Assembly: GCA_021234155.1 (NCBI GenBank)
Contig: JAJEKV010000052.1
Coordinates: 10,284,519-10,348,518 of the forward strand
Direction of reading: 5' to 3'
Length of the DNA stretch: 64,000 nucleotides
Origin: Isoetes taiwanensis
Lineage: Eukaryota; Streptophyta; Lycopodiopsida; Isoetales; Isoetaceae
Both the position numbers and the translations under genes were made by a program. Position 1 is the stretch's first letter, and each line of letters begins with the position of its first letter. Below are positions 52,633-62,706 of the stretch, piece after piece. The notes below the pieces were generated by a model. That model searched no databases. It saw only the letters and a program-made list of their open reading frames with translations, and had not been told where the DNA came from.

Positions 52633-53469
52633 TAAGATGCATGAGGATTCTATGATATCTCGTATTGGATCAACCTGTAGGGTTATTGGTGATACTTGTA
52701 AAGTCATGATGGATGATGTTGCATCTTGCAAACGGCCCACCTTCGGAGGGGTGGGGTGGCCGTGAGACTCCGCATCCGTTCTAGATGGCTAGACGGATGG
52801 CATGTTGCATTTACGGCCCACCTTCGGAGGGGTGGGGTGGCCGTGTAACTCCGCATCCGGCCAGATGGCCTGTTGGATGAGTTTAGCCCTTTACGTACAG
52901 TTGGAGAGAGTGGTCTCCTTGGGGTCGCAACCCAAGGATTACGCTTGGCATATGTGCATACATACAGAAGTTGATGTGAACGTAAACATGTTTGTAGTAT
53001 GAGTTCTAACTAATGCAGGGGCATAGTGGAGCAGGTAAATCTATTGTCTCCTTATCTTGGATGCTATATGTTAGATTGCTTTGTGGTTAATGTTGTGAAT
53101 GCTCCCGAAATGTTTCCTCCTCACTTAGTCCTTGTGGACTAACCCCCTTGTATTGTCTGTGTATGTTTAAGAGGGTACGTCTTGGGCTGAGGATGCGGTA
53201 TTCAGAGGGAGAAACTGGGCATGAAGTTGCACGAGCAGAGCGTTTTCCCGAGTCATCCTCAGTGACCTATAAGGAGGAGAATTCGGAGTGACCTGTTAAG
53301 CTATAGGAGTTGTAGTATGCCAAGACTCAGAGGAGTTTGGTCTTGTATATAATTATCTGATCAATGGGACTATACTTTATTGAGCAAGTATACGAGTATC
53401 TTGGATGTTTAACTTAGATGTTAAACGTGTCGGTGCAACGGCCTAGGCCAAGGGGCAAGGTCCGTTACA
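52633..53469 (+). repeat. 5' LTR, right part
   Basis: Resumes the LTR after the hAT element and ends CCGTTACA at 53,469, just before the primer-binding site. TGTAACG at the 3' LTR start and CGTTACA here form the short terminal inverted repeat expected of LTRs. It contains the 81-bp tandem duplication at 52,722-52,885. Confidence 0.82.
52722..52885. repeat. 81-bp tandem duplication within the LTR
   Basis: ACGGCCCACCTTCGGAGGGG occurs at 52,732 and 52,813, each followed by TGGGGTGGCCGTG and CTCCGCATCCG. CCCACC..GGTGGG in each copy can form a small hairpin. Confidence 0.92.
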
Positions 53470-53470
53470 G

Positions 53471-53482
53471 TGGTATCAGAGC
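53471..53482 (+). promoter_or_regulatory. primer-binding site (tRNA-iMet)
   Basis: TGGTATCAGAGC is complementary to the 3' end region of plant initiator methionine tRNA and sits one base after the 5' LTR, where minus-strand DNA synthesis starts in LTR retrotransposons. Confidence 0.9.
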
Positions 53483-54674
53483 GGAAAGTTCCGACACCTT
53501 TGGGCCATGGGAATTAGGGGCTAAGAGTTCAAGAGATTCTACTATTAAGTAGAATGATTTGTCGGTTGGTAAATGCACCAACCAAGATGTAGTTAAAAGG
53601 AACAAGAAACGGGCATAGGACTAAGGGATTGATAGTATCTTAAGTTTTGATTATTATTCTGTGCTATGTAAGGTAGGAAAAGCTAATGGAATGCAGTTCA
53701 TCAAGGAGCTAAGTTTGGTCGAAAGTTACCGAGATTAGGATGAAATGTTAAGACGGATGTTTTCATGCAAGGCATGGACAGCGGGCCATGATAATTGTGA
53801 AGGTATGTTCCTACAAATTTCTATAATTAGTAGATTGTCTAATGGTGGACCACGTTGCCGCGTTATTTTAAAGTAGACCATGTGTAGGGAGTTGTAGTGC
53901 TTTAGCAAAATCAATGCTAGGGTTGTGAGGGCCCATGAACAGTGCTTAAAGAGGTAAACTCGAGGGTTTAGGAAGTTGTTAACTATGTTGAGTAGGTTTT
54001 TTTTGTGAGAAGTCACAGTAAACTATGTTCATAATCTTTTAGGGTCCCTTGAAATTACTTGTGCGGGTTGTATAGCTATAAGATACACAGATGGGGGATG
54101 TGATTATGTTTTTATTTGTCACTCTTGGATTTGGCCACCCAAGATGTGTCATATGAATACATATCTAGTCCGACCTGAGTAGTGCGCTATTTTATCCTTA
54201 ATAGGAAAAAGTAGATTACCCTATGCAGATGTTTGCTACGTTAGCTTTGTAGTAAATAATTCAAACTTGTTGCTTGGGATTTTAGTATAAATAGTGAAGT
54301 TAAGTTTAGTTTCAAACTTTATACATGCTAGTGGAAAGGTTGATGCACTTGGTTGTATTTTGAGTATGTGATAGATTAAGTTGGGACTACACCAATTTGG
54401 ACAGAAATAGTGGAGCTTAAGCCTATATGGGTTAATAAGGAAGTTGTTGTATAATGTGGAAGGGTATTGGGAATACCCATGTTCTATTGCTATTGTGGCA
54501 GAAATGTGCAATTGAGAAGACTGCATCAGAACATAGTAGTGGCTCCGAATCGTGATAAGAGATGCCCTAGTTGGCTAAAGCTTAGTCTCTTGCATTTAAA
54601 AGTAATAGAAGAAGTGTAGACCATATTCAAGCTGTTGTACCTCAAGTAACTCATGAGGACATGAGTTGATTTTT
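53483..54674 (+). other. non-coding interior of the LTR retrotransposon
   Basis: No gag, protease, integrase or reverse-transcriptase motif was found in any frame. Small open frames (53,735-54,016 and 54,236-54,526 minus) have no support. Confidence 0.7.
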
Positions 54675-54686
54675 ACAAGGGGAGAA
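54675..54686 (+). promoter_or_regulatory. polypurine tract
   Basis: ACAAGGGGAGAA directly before the 3' LTR TGTAACG, the expected plus-strand priming site. Confidence 0.8.
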
Positions 54687-54973
54687 TGTAACGAACCTAT
54701 TGACCTTGGGGGTATGGATTTATCAAACTTATTTTTATCTAAACATTGTGTAATGTTAAGGGGTCCTATTTTAGCATTTCAAATTTGGTGAGCACCATAA
54801 AAGCGGGGCTACCCAAATCATAATCAGACCGAAATCCCAAAACGGTAGGATTAGGGGAAGCCATGCAAGATCCGGCACCCCAAAGATGTCGAATAGGCAT
54901 CCGGGCGAGATGCTCGGCATAGGATAGCTTGCCAGTGGAGATTGGATCACCGGACAAAGCTTATATAAGACAC
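54687..54973 (+). repeat. 3' LTR, truncated
   Basis: Matches 42,783-43,071 and breaks off right after the TTATATAAGA box, where CACAATCGACCCC begins. Long blocks are identical to the 5' LTR; the differences cluster at CTG/CAG and CCGG sites. Confidence 0.88.
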
Positions 54974-55768
54974 AATCGACCCCAATTTTTGGACCACGGT
55001 TGTTTTTACTTGTACCGGAAGTGTTGTTTTATGCCAAAACAACACCAAAATGGTCCCAAAAGTCCACGCGGGCCCGCTTATCCGGATTTGCACAAAGAGA
55101 CAAGTGGTTTTTGGCAGAAAATTCCACGCCGTAGAAAAAAATTAACATAGTTTTTGTGAATTTTTGTCAACGGTACTTTTTTCCTTCGATGTTGTTTTTG
55201 TGGAACCATCGTTGTTTATCTTTAAAATCGCGACGCATAGGTTTTAATTTTACTACACTAAAAAAAAATTAAATTACAACACTAGAAATAAAGGACTACA
55301 AAGAAAAGAACACGTGAGGAAATAGAAATATGATGTTTTCAAACCTGTTTTTTCCTCAATAATGTTTCACGTCGTTTTAAGTGTTGTTTTTGCAAAATTA
55401 AAAAAATCACGCATGGCCTTTTTTTTAATTTATGAAACACTACATATGTTATTGAAATTTAGCTATTGTTTTCCTAAAATAAGGACATATAAAAAGTAAT
55501 ATTACAACATTTAGAAAAAACGTAAATTTCTAATGTGGTTATTTAACTAATGAGATATTGACACGTGGCATACTTTTTAAATAATAAAACATTATTCTAG
55601 CTAATCAAATATGGACACATGGCATACTTTTTAAATAATAAAGCATTATTACTACACGTAGGAAAAATAAAGTATTGTTTATAATATATCTTCTAACAAA
55701 TCAAATGTTGACACGTGGCACACATTAAAAAAAAATTTATTATAGACCACAATTTAAAAGTTAATATA
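54974..55768. other. unassigned repeat-like DNA between LTR and Helitrons
   Basis: Non-coding. It contains a perfect 10-bp-arm hairpin (55,021-55,045) and three ACACGTGGC-type motifs (55,561; 55,616 with one change; 55,711) in a loosely repeated A/T-rich context. The same motif context resumes at 62,707 beyond the Helitrons, so this is one older element split by the Helitron insertion. It may also be what cut the 3' LTR. Confidence 0.5.
55021..55045. repeat. perfect hairpin
   Basis: GTGTTGTTTT, ATGCC loop, AAAACAACAC. Confidence 0.85.
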
Positions 55769-58700
55769 TCTACTTACTTAAATTGTGTTGGGGGAGGTGT
55801 GTCCTCCTTTTTCCGGCCGCCGGTGGACATCGAAATCCGGCCAAAAAGCGAAATTTTGTGATCAGAAATTTGAAATCCGGCGAAAAAAATGAAATCCCCA
55901 AATTATGCACGTTTTTTCCTCTAAATTCAATTCTTACACGCCCATTTACGTTTCGTTCCTGCAATTATCATTATCACGATTCCATTTAGTGCCGACTAAT
56001 TCAAATTGAGCGGGACTAGGGCGAGATTTGATGCGCGTTCCTCCTACACCGAGATGCCTCCTCCTTTAATTATTTTCTCATTCCTTTCAAATGGCAAGAA
56101 TCCTCCAAAGAAGCCGTGATTTTTTTGCATATGCCCGGATCTTTTTGCATGCACAAAAGGGTCGCCAGATTGTTAGCGCCAGTCAGAAAGCAACGGGATT
56201 AGCACCGGATTTGGCATTCGGTAGGATTTTTGTTGCATTTAGGGTTTGAATCTTGCGGTAGATTAGTGTTTTGCCTTCCCTTTCTTACCCGTGCTCTTTC
56301 TTCATGCAGAAACAGAGGATACGCCTACAATAAAACGAAGAAATAGAGGATTCAGTAGTTTTCTTTGCTTTTCTTTTTTGTTCTTCATTTTGTTCTTCAT
56401 TTTGCTCTGTTTCACAATAATCCCGGATTTTTAGGTAGTGCTAAAAAGATATAATCATGTTCAATCTCCCAAAATCTTCCAAAGTGGTTTTATTTGTTTC
56501 TTTCCTCCGACAAAGCCAAAGATATGAACCACTAGAGTGATATGCAAAGAAGCCCGAGCCGGATGTATCTGCAGATCCGCTTCACAACCAACAAAAGAGG
56601 ATAAAGCCCGATATTTTTGCGCAGAAATGAAGCAGTTCCTTAGCTAATGTGGGGCACCGAGTTTGCCAATCGAATACTTGCACACCCCAATCTCGCTATG
56701 CTTCCGGGACCACCGATGTTGGCAGCTCCAATGGTTTCCAAGTATGGTCAAAATCTGCGAGAATAACCATTCCACTCCCGAAGCATGATGCATAAAACTA
56801 GCCCATCCAAGAGGGAGGCTTTGGTAGCTACAAACTAATAATTCCTCGCTTTACTTTTCTAATTTAACATTATATATAGAAGAATCCAAATTGCGGGGTG
56901 AACACATGCCAAAGTTTCTATTGTAGATTCTCAGATACTAACATAAATTGCCTTGAACGGAAAGGACTAAACAGCTTGCTAGACTCGCTTATGAATGTTG
57001 CAAAATAAATCTATAATTTCTGATTTGCAAAATAAATCTATAATTTACCCGGCAAGGGAGGCTCCTTTATTAAGCCGCAGGTGGCTCCATCTCGGCTTCT
57101 TTTTCCTTTCCGTTTCCGCTCAAAAATGCCTTGGATTTGTCCCTCAAAACGGATTGCGTAACCGCAAGTCCGGATTTGCTTTTGTTCTTGGAGTTCGCCA
57201 AGATTGTTGACAATTGTTGTAAGAATGCTCATAGGGTTAAATTGTCATCCATGTTTGAGATGAATGCTCGTTAGGTTAAACGGATTCTAATATATCCAGT
57301 TAGGTTAGATTGCATGACCGAGTAGTAGCGGTTATTTTGTCGCAACAGCCATTTTAATGTGCGGTGCGTAGCTCTTGCCCTGCAGACTTGGTGCTAATTT
57401 CTTTGAAAATATTCAAGATTTTGCTTTCTACGACTTTTGTAACAAAGACGCTCAAAGATTTAATATATGTCCAAAGATTGATTGTTTGATAAGCTGGATT
57501 TTAGATCAACTACCATTTTACAAAGTGACAATGATCAGGGCATTTTGGAAGGCACCTATACCAAGACATGAATTATCTCGCATTGCACCAAGAAGCAAAG
57601 TAGTTCCTATGTTCCACAAATGAATGATAGAAGACCGCTATGTGCCGTATAGCGATTACATGTGCAACCACAAAGTTTTGCACAAGAATAAAAAAATCTT
57701 GATCCATTGGCGGAAGTGATTCACATATAGCCCACAAACATCATAACATATCACCTCCAAGATACTTTCAAACTTTGATGTGTGCTTGCTTGCTTTGGTG
57801 GTCGGGCATTTGAGTGTGATGAAGCAAGGGGTCGGCATTTGAGTGTGATTGAAGCAAATCAAGGAAGACGGGCACCGTTGCTTTGGATTGAACTAAGATT
57901 TGGACACATACAATTGCATCATCTGTTATACAATGCATCATCCGTTATATGCGGCAAAGCTTTTCGCTTTAGTTGCTTTTTTTGCGTGAAGTTTTGAAGA
58001 CTCCCACCAAAGACAAACCAAAGCAACATATAAACAATATGATATGCAAGTTTCTAAGACCGTGGTCTCCCTATTTGTAGATGTTTCATTTTTCGCAAAT
58101 CTTTTACTTATTTTATTCATTGGCATCTTATTTCCAGGTGGAGATCATCATTGTATTTCTAATATCTTTGACTTTTCGGTAAATGAGTTTGATGAACAAA
58201 CTTAAACATTATGTAAATGTAACTGCGTATATTGCTAGGAAGGAATTTGCAAAATCATGGTCTGCAGGGTATCAAACAAGCGTTTGTGAGCTACATAATT
58301 TTGTTTGCCTTTTCTTTCTCTTTTACATATGTACAATGCATGTCTTGTGGTTACTACCGTTCATATTCAAATTTGAGGCAGGAAAAATAAGGTGGGCTTT
58401 GCACATTGCAAAATTTGACGGTAAGGGCGTTGTGATGCCCATTTTTTACTTGGGCCTTTTGCAAGAACATTTTATATGGCATAATACGTTCAAATATCAA
58501 TACCTCTTATTTGAACATAAACAACTTCTACTGGTAAACCTTCTACGTGTTGCTCCAATTGATTAACATAAAAACAAACCTTTCCTTTTGGGTGACAATG
58601 CTCGCAGCACATGTTTACTAGATAGAATGCCATTGTAGGAAAATATATCAAGGTAGTGTAAAGGTAACCACTCTATTCCATGGTCAAAAGCATGTAGACT

Positions 58701-59416
58701 TGAGAATATTATGCTTTTGTCGAAGTTATAATTGCTTATTACAATGTAAGTTCCTTCCATTAGTTTATATTGTTGTTGTAGCTACAGACTAAGTTCTACT
58801 ATAGAATAGAGGTGCCAAGCATATATGCTCCAGAACATTAGGCACATGTGTGCTACTTCTAATCTTAAGGAAATGCTTCCACTTTATTGGAGGGCAGACG
58901 CACTGCACATCCAATACCGATATACCGATATACATTCAAGGTTCAAGATACCGATATAAATAGATGAGACGTCGACAAAACTGAGCTGACAAAACTGATA
59001 GGACGATTGCATTTTTATATGGAATGGGCCCCAATGATGCATAAACATGTTTATGAAGCACTGCATAGAACACTCTATGATGTGATGTTGTGTGACAAAT
59101 TATTTGGGGAACTCATAATTGTTTTGGGAGGAGATTGTGGACAGATTCTACCTGTGGTTCCACGAGGATTGTTTATAAACCATTCCTTATAAAGCATTGT
59201 TTTCTCTACTGAAATCTATAAACCCAAAGTTAATACATTTGATGATACTGTTGTTACATGATTTCAATAACAAAAATAATTACAAAAGCAAATATTGTTC
59301 TTTCTTGAATATCAACATGTGCTGTTGATGAAAGTTGCACATATGGATGTTAAAGGCCAAGTAAAAACAGATGCGCCGCGACATTAGCCCGGCAACGCCG
59401 GGCACACGTTTACTAG
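55769..59416 (+). mobile_element. Helitron A, 3,648 bp
   Basis: Starts TCTACTTACTTAAATTGTGT after an A (55,768). The 3' end has a hairpin GCCCGGC-AAC-GCCGGGC (59,387-59,403), nine bases, then CTAG (59,413-59,416). A 5' TC, a 3' hairpin and CTRR with no terminal repeats or target duplication define Helitrons. A remnant of the RepHel helicase lies near the 3' end. The interior (56,100-58,800) is mostly unassigned and may include captured DNA; no Rep nuclease motif was seen. It is followed at once by Helitron B. Confidence 0.9.
58868..59190 (+). pseudogene. PIF1-like helicase fragment of Helitron A
   Basis: Fragments in order: ASTLLEGRRTAHP (family GGRTAHS), TFKVQDTDIN (family FKIPI), then 59,013-59,165 with WAPMMHKHVYEALHRTLYDV and GGDCGQILPVVPRG. 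These match the helicase part of plant Helitron RepHel, around motifs II and III. The motif II aspartate is lost: the family WDEAPM reads MEWAPM. In-frame stops lie upstream. It is non-functional. Confidence 0.88.
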
Positions 59417-60499
59417 TCTACTTACTTAAATTGTGTTGGGGGGTGTGTCCTCCTTTTTCCGGCCGCCGGTGGACATCGAAATCCGGCCAAAAAGCGAAAT
59501 TTTGTCACCAGAAAAAAAAAAAAATCCGGCAAGAAAAATAACTTCCCCAATATTGTAAGTTTTTTCCTATTTTTTATTCCCGCCGAATTCAATTTCTACA
59601 CATAGGTTGCCTTTAGAATAGTGTCGGGATTATCCTCCTTCAACTATCATGATTATTTGGTGGCGGCTAATTTTTCGGGAAGCATAATTTGTAGCATAAT
59701 TTGCTGCAGGCGTTCCTACAGAGCCGAGATGCCGCCTCCTTTCATTATTTTCAAATTCCTTTAAAATGCTTTAGGTATCAGATTTTGCATGCAACGAATG
59801 CCCAGATTCTTTCCATTCAGGTTCTTTCGCATTCAAGAAACAATCGCCAGATTGTTGGCGCCGAGAAGGCTGGACCTTCGAATTTGACATTCAGGTAGTT
59901 TTTTTGCTCCGTCTATGGTTGTTGCTCCATTTAAGGTTGATGATTCTTGCTTTAGATTATTGCCTTTCCTTCCCTGAAGCCGTGTGCGCTTTCTAAATGC
60001 ATGAAACAGAATATGCATAAGCTTTGTTTGCAAATATACATAAGCTCTGTTTTGCAAAGATTCTGAATAGGTTTGCAAGGATCCATAAGTTCAGTTTGAA
60101 AAGATTCTGAAGTCTCCCTTTCTTTTGGTTTTTCTCTTGGAATCTTAGAACTCGCTGAACCATGTTCTCATTTGTGCATGAGCTCCATTTTCTTGATTGG
60201 CTCTGTACCTAGACGATTTTGCAAGCACTTTTTCTTACCTCCTGTTTTACTTTTGCAGAGAAAAATCGTGGCTTCGCCACTGTTGCTAAATTCCTTAAGC
60301 AGATAATAGCGCTCCATAAGGTTGGATAGATGATATAAGTCTGCTGTTTGCTGCGTTTAGATATTCCTTGCTTTCAGACATTGCTTCCTTGCCCAGAGAG
60401 CAGACTGGAGATTCAGGTAGCATTTCTTTAGTTTTGTCTGTGCTTCAGATTTCAGGCAGAATTGTTTCTTCTTTTCCATGTCCTTTGCCAGAAGAAGCA

Positions 60500-60715
60500 A
60501 CTTTGATCTGCGCAAATGGGTTTCGCTATCTCTCTGTTTCTCTTTCTCTGTTTCTCTGTTTATGCAGACCCAAATCCTTCTCTGTTTATGCAGACCCAAA
60601 TCGAAACCTTAAATCCTGTCTTTTTATGTCTTCTCAATAACAAGAACCAAATCCTTCTCTATTTATGCAGACCCAAATCGAAACCTTAAATCCTGTCTTT
60701 TTATGTCTGCTCAAC
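60500..60715 (+). repeat. TCTCTNTTTATGCAGACCC tandem repeats
   Basis: TTTATGCAGACCCAAATC occurs three times (about 60,562, 60,583 and 60,662), with a TCTTTTTATGTCT..CTCAA block twice. It follows a (TCTCTGTT)n pyrimidine tract. Confidence 0.75.
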
Positions 60716-62342
60716 ACAAAGTCTGTCAGTAGGTATGGTTATGGAAAAGACACTTATTTAAAAACGAATAAGTTTATGAAGGTTTATCATAGCATAATTT
60801 TGGGGTCAGAGCTTAGCAGTAGGAACTCATGCCGCATTTTGTCTTGGTGACTGTTAGAGTTGAAAGAATCTGCACCTTATCTTCCTTGGATATTCATGGG
60901 CAAGTCGGCAAACAGTGCCAGGTTATAATTATAGCATAGTTTCCTTGCTGAACTCAAAATTCTGAATTCTAGACCGTGTTGGTTATTCTAGAAGAACATA
61001 TGAGGTTGTTTTGTGCATTTCGTGCAGAAGACATGGCAAACCCACAACACAGGCTTTAGGTTTGCTACTCTGAAGTGAAAGTTTAGCAAGCAATCGGTTT
61101 CTGGCCAGCATTTTGGAAAATTCAAAGTAAAAAGACCTTGAGTCCAGTGCAAGCGGATTTCCAGTGCATTTCATTTCCAAAGGTACTTTGTGTATTCCAT
61201 TTCATTCCTCTGATGTCTTTTATCTTTCTAATCCACGGCAGCATGTGTTGTCAGTAGCATCAGCATCACGAACTTTGAAGATTTGAAAATTTTTCTTTGC
61301 GTCCAACAATTTTCTTTGAATATTAGATTTTTCTTATTGCAGATGGTAAGATGAAAGGGCAGGATGTTGTTTAATGAAGGGGCTAATCTTAGTTGTGTGC
61401 CATCTGTGCGAGTTCAGGAAGTGATATTGTCAAGGTATTTTCATAAAGTACTGTCACTGCTCAGATCAATCTTTATTTTACAGGTCTACAGTCCTTATTC
61501 ATATCTAGACTACATACCAATCTTTTCAAGCTACATATCAGAAATATCTATGTCTGAAAGGTAATTGTTGGACATTTCTAATACTCAGATATTTTACTCA
61601 ATGTTTGTCTTCTGTAATGGGTGCCTATGCTTCCACCATCCAACAGGCACACATTTACTACAATTTGGGATGTCTCTTATTTTCTACTTAAGCTTTGCTT
61701 GCCACATTCACTGAGTTCTCTTTCAAAAACAATACTTGAATGCCTAATTTAATACAATGAGGTATTATTTGTGGACAGTTTCAACAACAGAAACATTTAG
61801 TAAGGCAAATCACATCCACCCTAGCCTTTGTTGTTGTAACGACATCCGGCATTGCACATGATTTAACGGAAGAGTTCCTAAATTATTGGAGGTAAAAAAC
61901 ACACAAACTTCTACTTTAGCGCGGAAACGTAGGGCACACGTTTACTATGACAATTTCCATTGCGTCCAGCTTTTGTATGATAATCAACAAGTCCCAAAGC
62001 CAAACAATGAAAAGTTGGTTTGTATTTGCCAGATTCAGTATTCAGTCACGGACAACTCTATGTGGCACTCTCCAGAGCTCAAGGAATCCAAGGCCTTAAG
62101 GTACTTATTCTATCGAAGGATGGAGATGCGTTGTCGACAGATCAAGATATGACAAATACTGTATACCATGAACTCCTCTAAGTGCATGAATCCACTTAAT
62201 ACTTAAAAATCTCTACTTCCAATTTCTTTTAGTTCTCATTGATTTCTTCTGCTTCATCGAGCAAGGCCTGAGCAAAATATCACACTCCCATAAAACCTCA
62301 CACGACTGATCAATGCTCATCCAGGGCAACGGCGAGCGAACT

Positions 62343-62595
62343 TCACATTCAAGATTCAAGATACCGATAAGCATCAACTTAGTATTCCAAAGCAGTCCAA
62401 GCTGGCACAATTGATAAGAGCAACTCGCATGATTATATGGGATGAGGTAGCAATGATTTGTAAACATGTTTATGAAGCACTGAATAGAACGCTCCGTGAC
62501 GTGATGTCATGTACAGATTATTTGGGAGAGTCATTGTTGTCTCGAGAGGAGATTTTTGCCAGGTTCCACCTGTAGTTCTACGAAAAAATCGACTT
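62343..62595 (+). pseudogene. PIF1-like helicase fragment of Helitron B
   Basis: Reads TFKIQDTDKHQLSIPKQSKL, AQLIRATRMIIWDEVAM, CKHVYEALNRTLRDVMS, then shifts frame in the GGDF region (LSREEIFARF in place of GGDFRQVLPVV) before RF/PPVVLRK-like residues. The motif II WDE is intact here, unlike in Helitron A. A possible earlier piece (ALVVVTTSGIA, about 61,822) recalls the TSGIAA block. It is non-functional. Confidence 0.82.
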
Positions 62596-62706
62596 AAATT
62601 GTGGATGCTCCCTTGAAGTATTGAAGTTACACTCATGGACGTTAAAGGCCAAGTAAAAACACAAGCAAGGACATTAGCCCGGCAACGCCGGGCACACGTT
62701 TACTAG

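Larger units (their letters stand above)
42783..54973 (+). mobile_element. non-autonomous LTR retrotransposon (LARD-like), 3' LTR truncated
   Basis: The 5' LTR starts TGTAAACGAACC at 42,783 and ends CCGTTACA at 53,469. Removing the nested hAT element and one target duplication leaves about 2,842 bp. A primer-binding site TGGTATCAGAGC, matching initiator-methionine tRNA, is at 53,471-53,482. The interior (53,483-54,686) is only about 1.2 kb with no gag or pol domains. A polypurine tract ACAAGGGGAGAA (54,675-54,686) precedes the 3' LTR, which begins TGTAACGAACC at 54,687 and stops matching at about 54,972. Long LTRs with a short non-coding interior fit a LARD, which depends on proteins from another element. 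Because the 3' LTR is cut, no target-site duplication can be checked. Confidence 0.85.
59417..62706 (+). mobile_element. Helitron B, 3,290 bp, joined head to tail to A
   Basis: Begins TCTACTTACTTAAATTGTGT on the base after the CTAG of Helitron A and ends with the same hairpin (62,677-62,693) and CTAG (62,703-62,706), followed by T. The first ~450 bp and the last ~45 bp match Helitron A; the interiors differ. The A at 55,768 and T at 62,707 fit a single A^T insertion site for the pair. It contains a helicase remnant and a decayed terminus-like sequence near 61,912. Confidence 0.9.

Noticed and set aside
52270-52765. 158-aa plus-strand frame rich in K and F
   Set aside because: It spans the A/T homopolymers of the hAT subterminal zone and crosses the hAT right end into the LTR.
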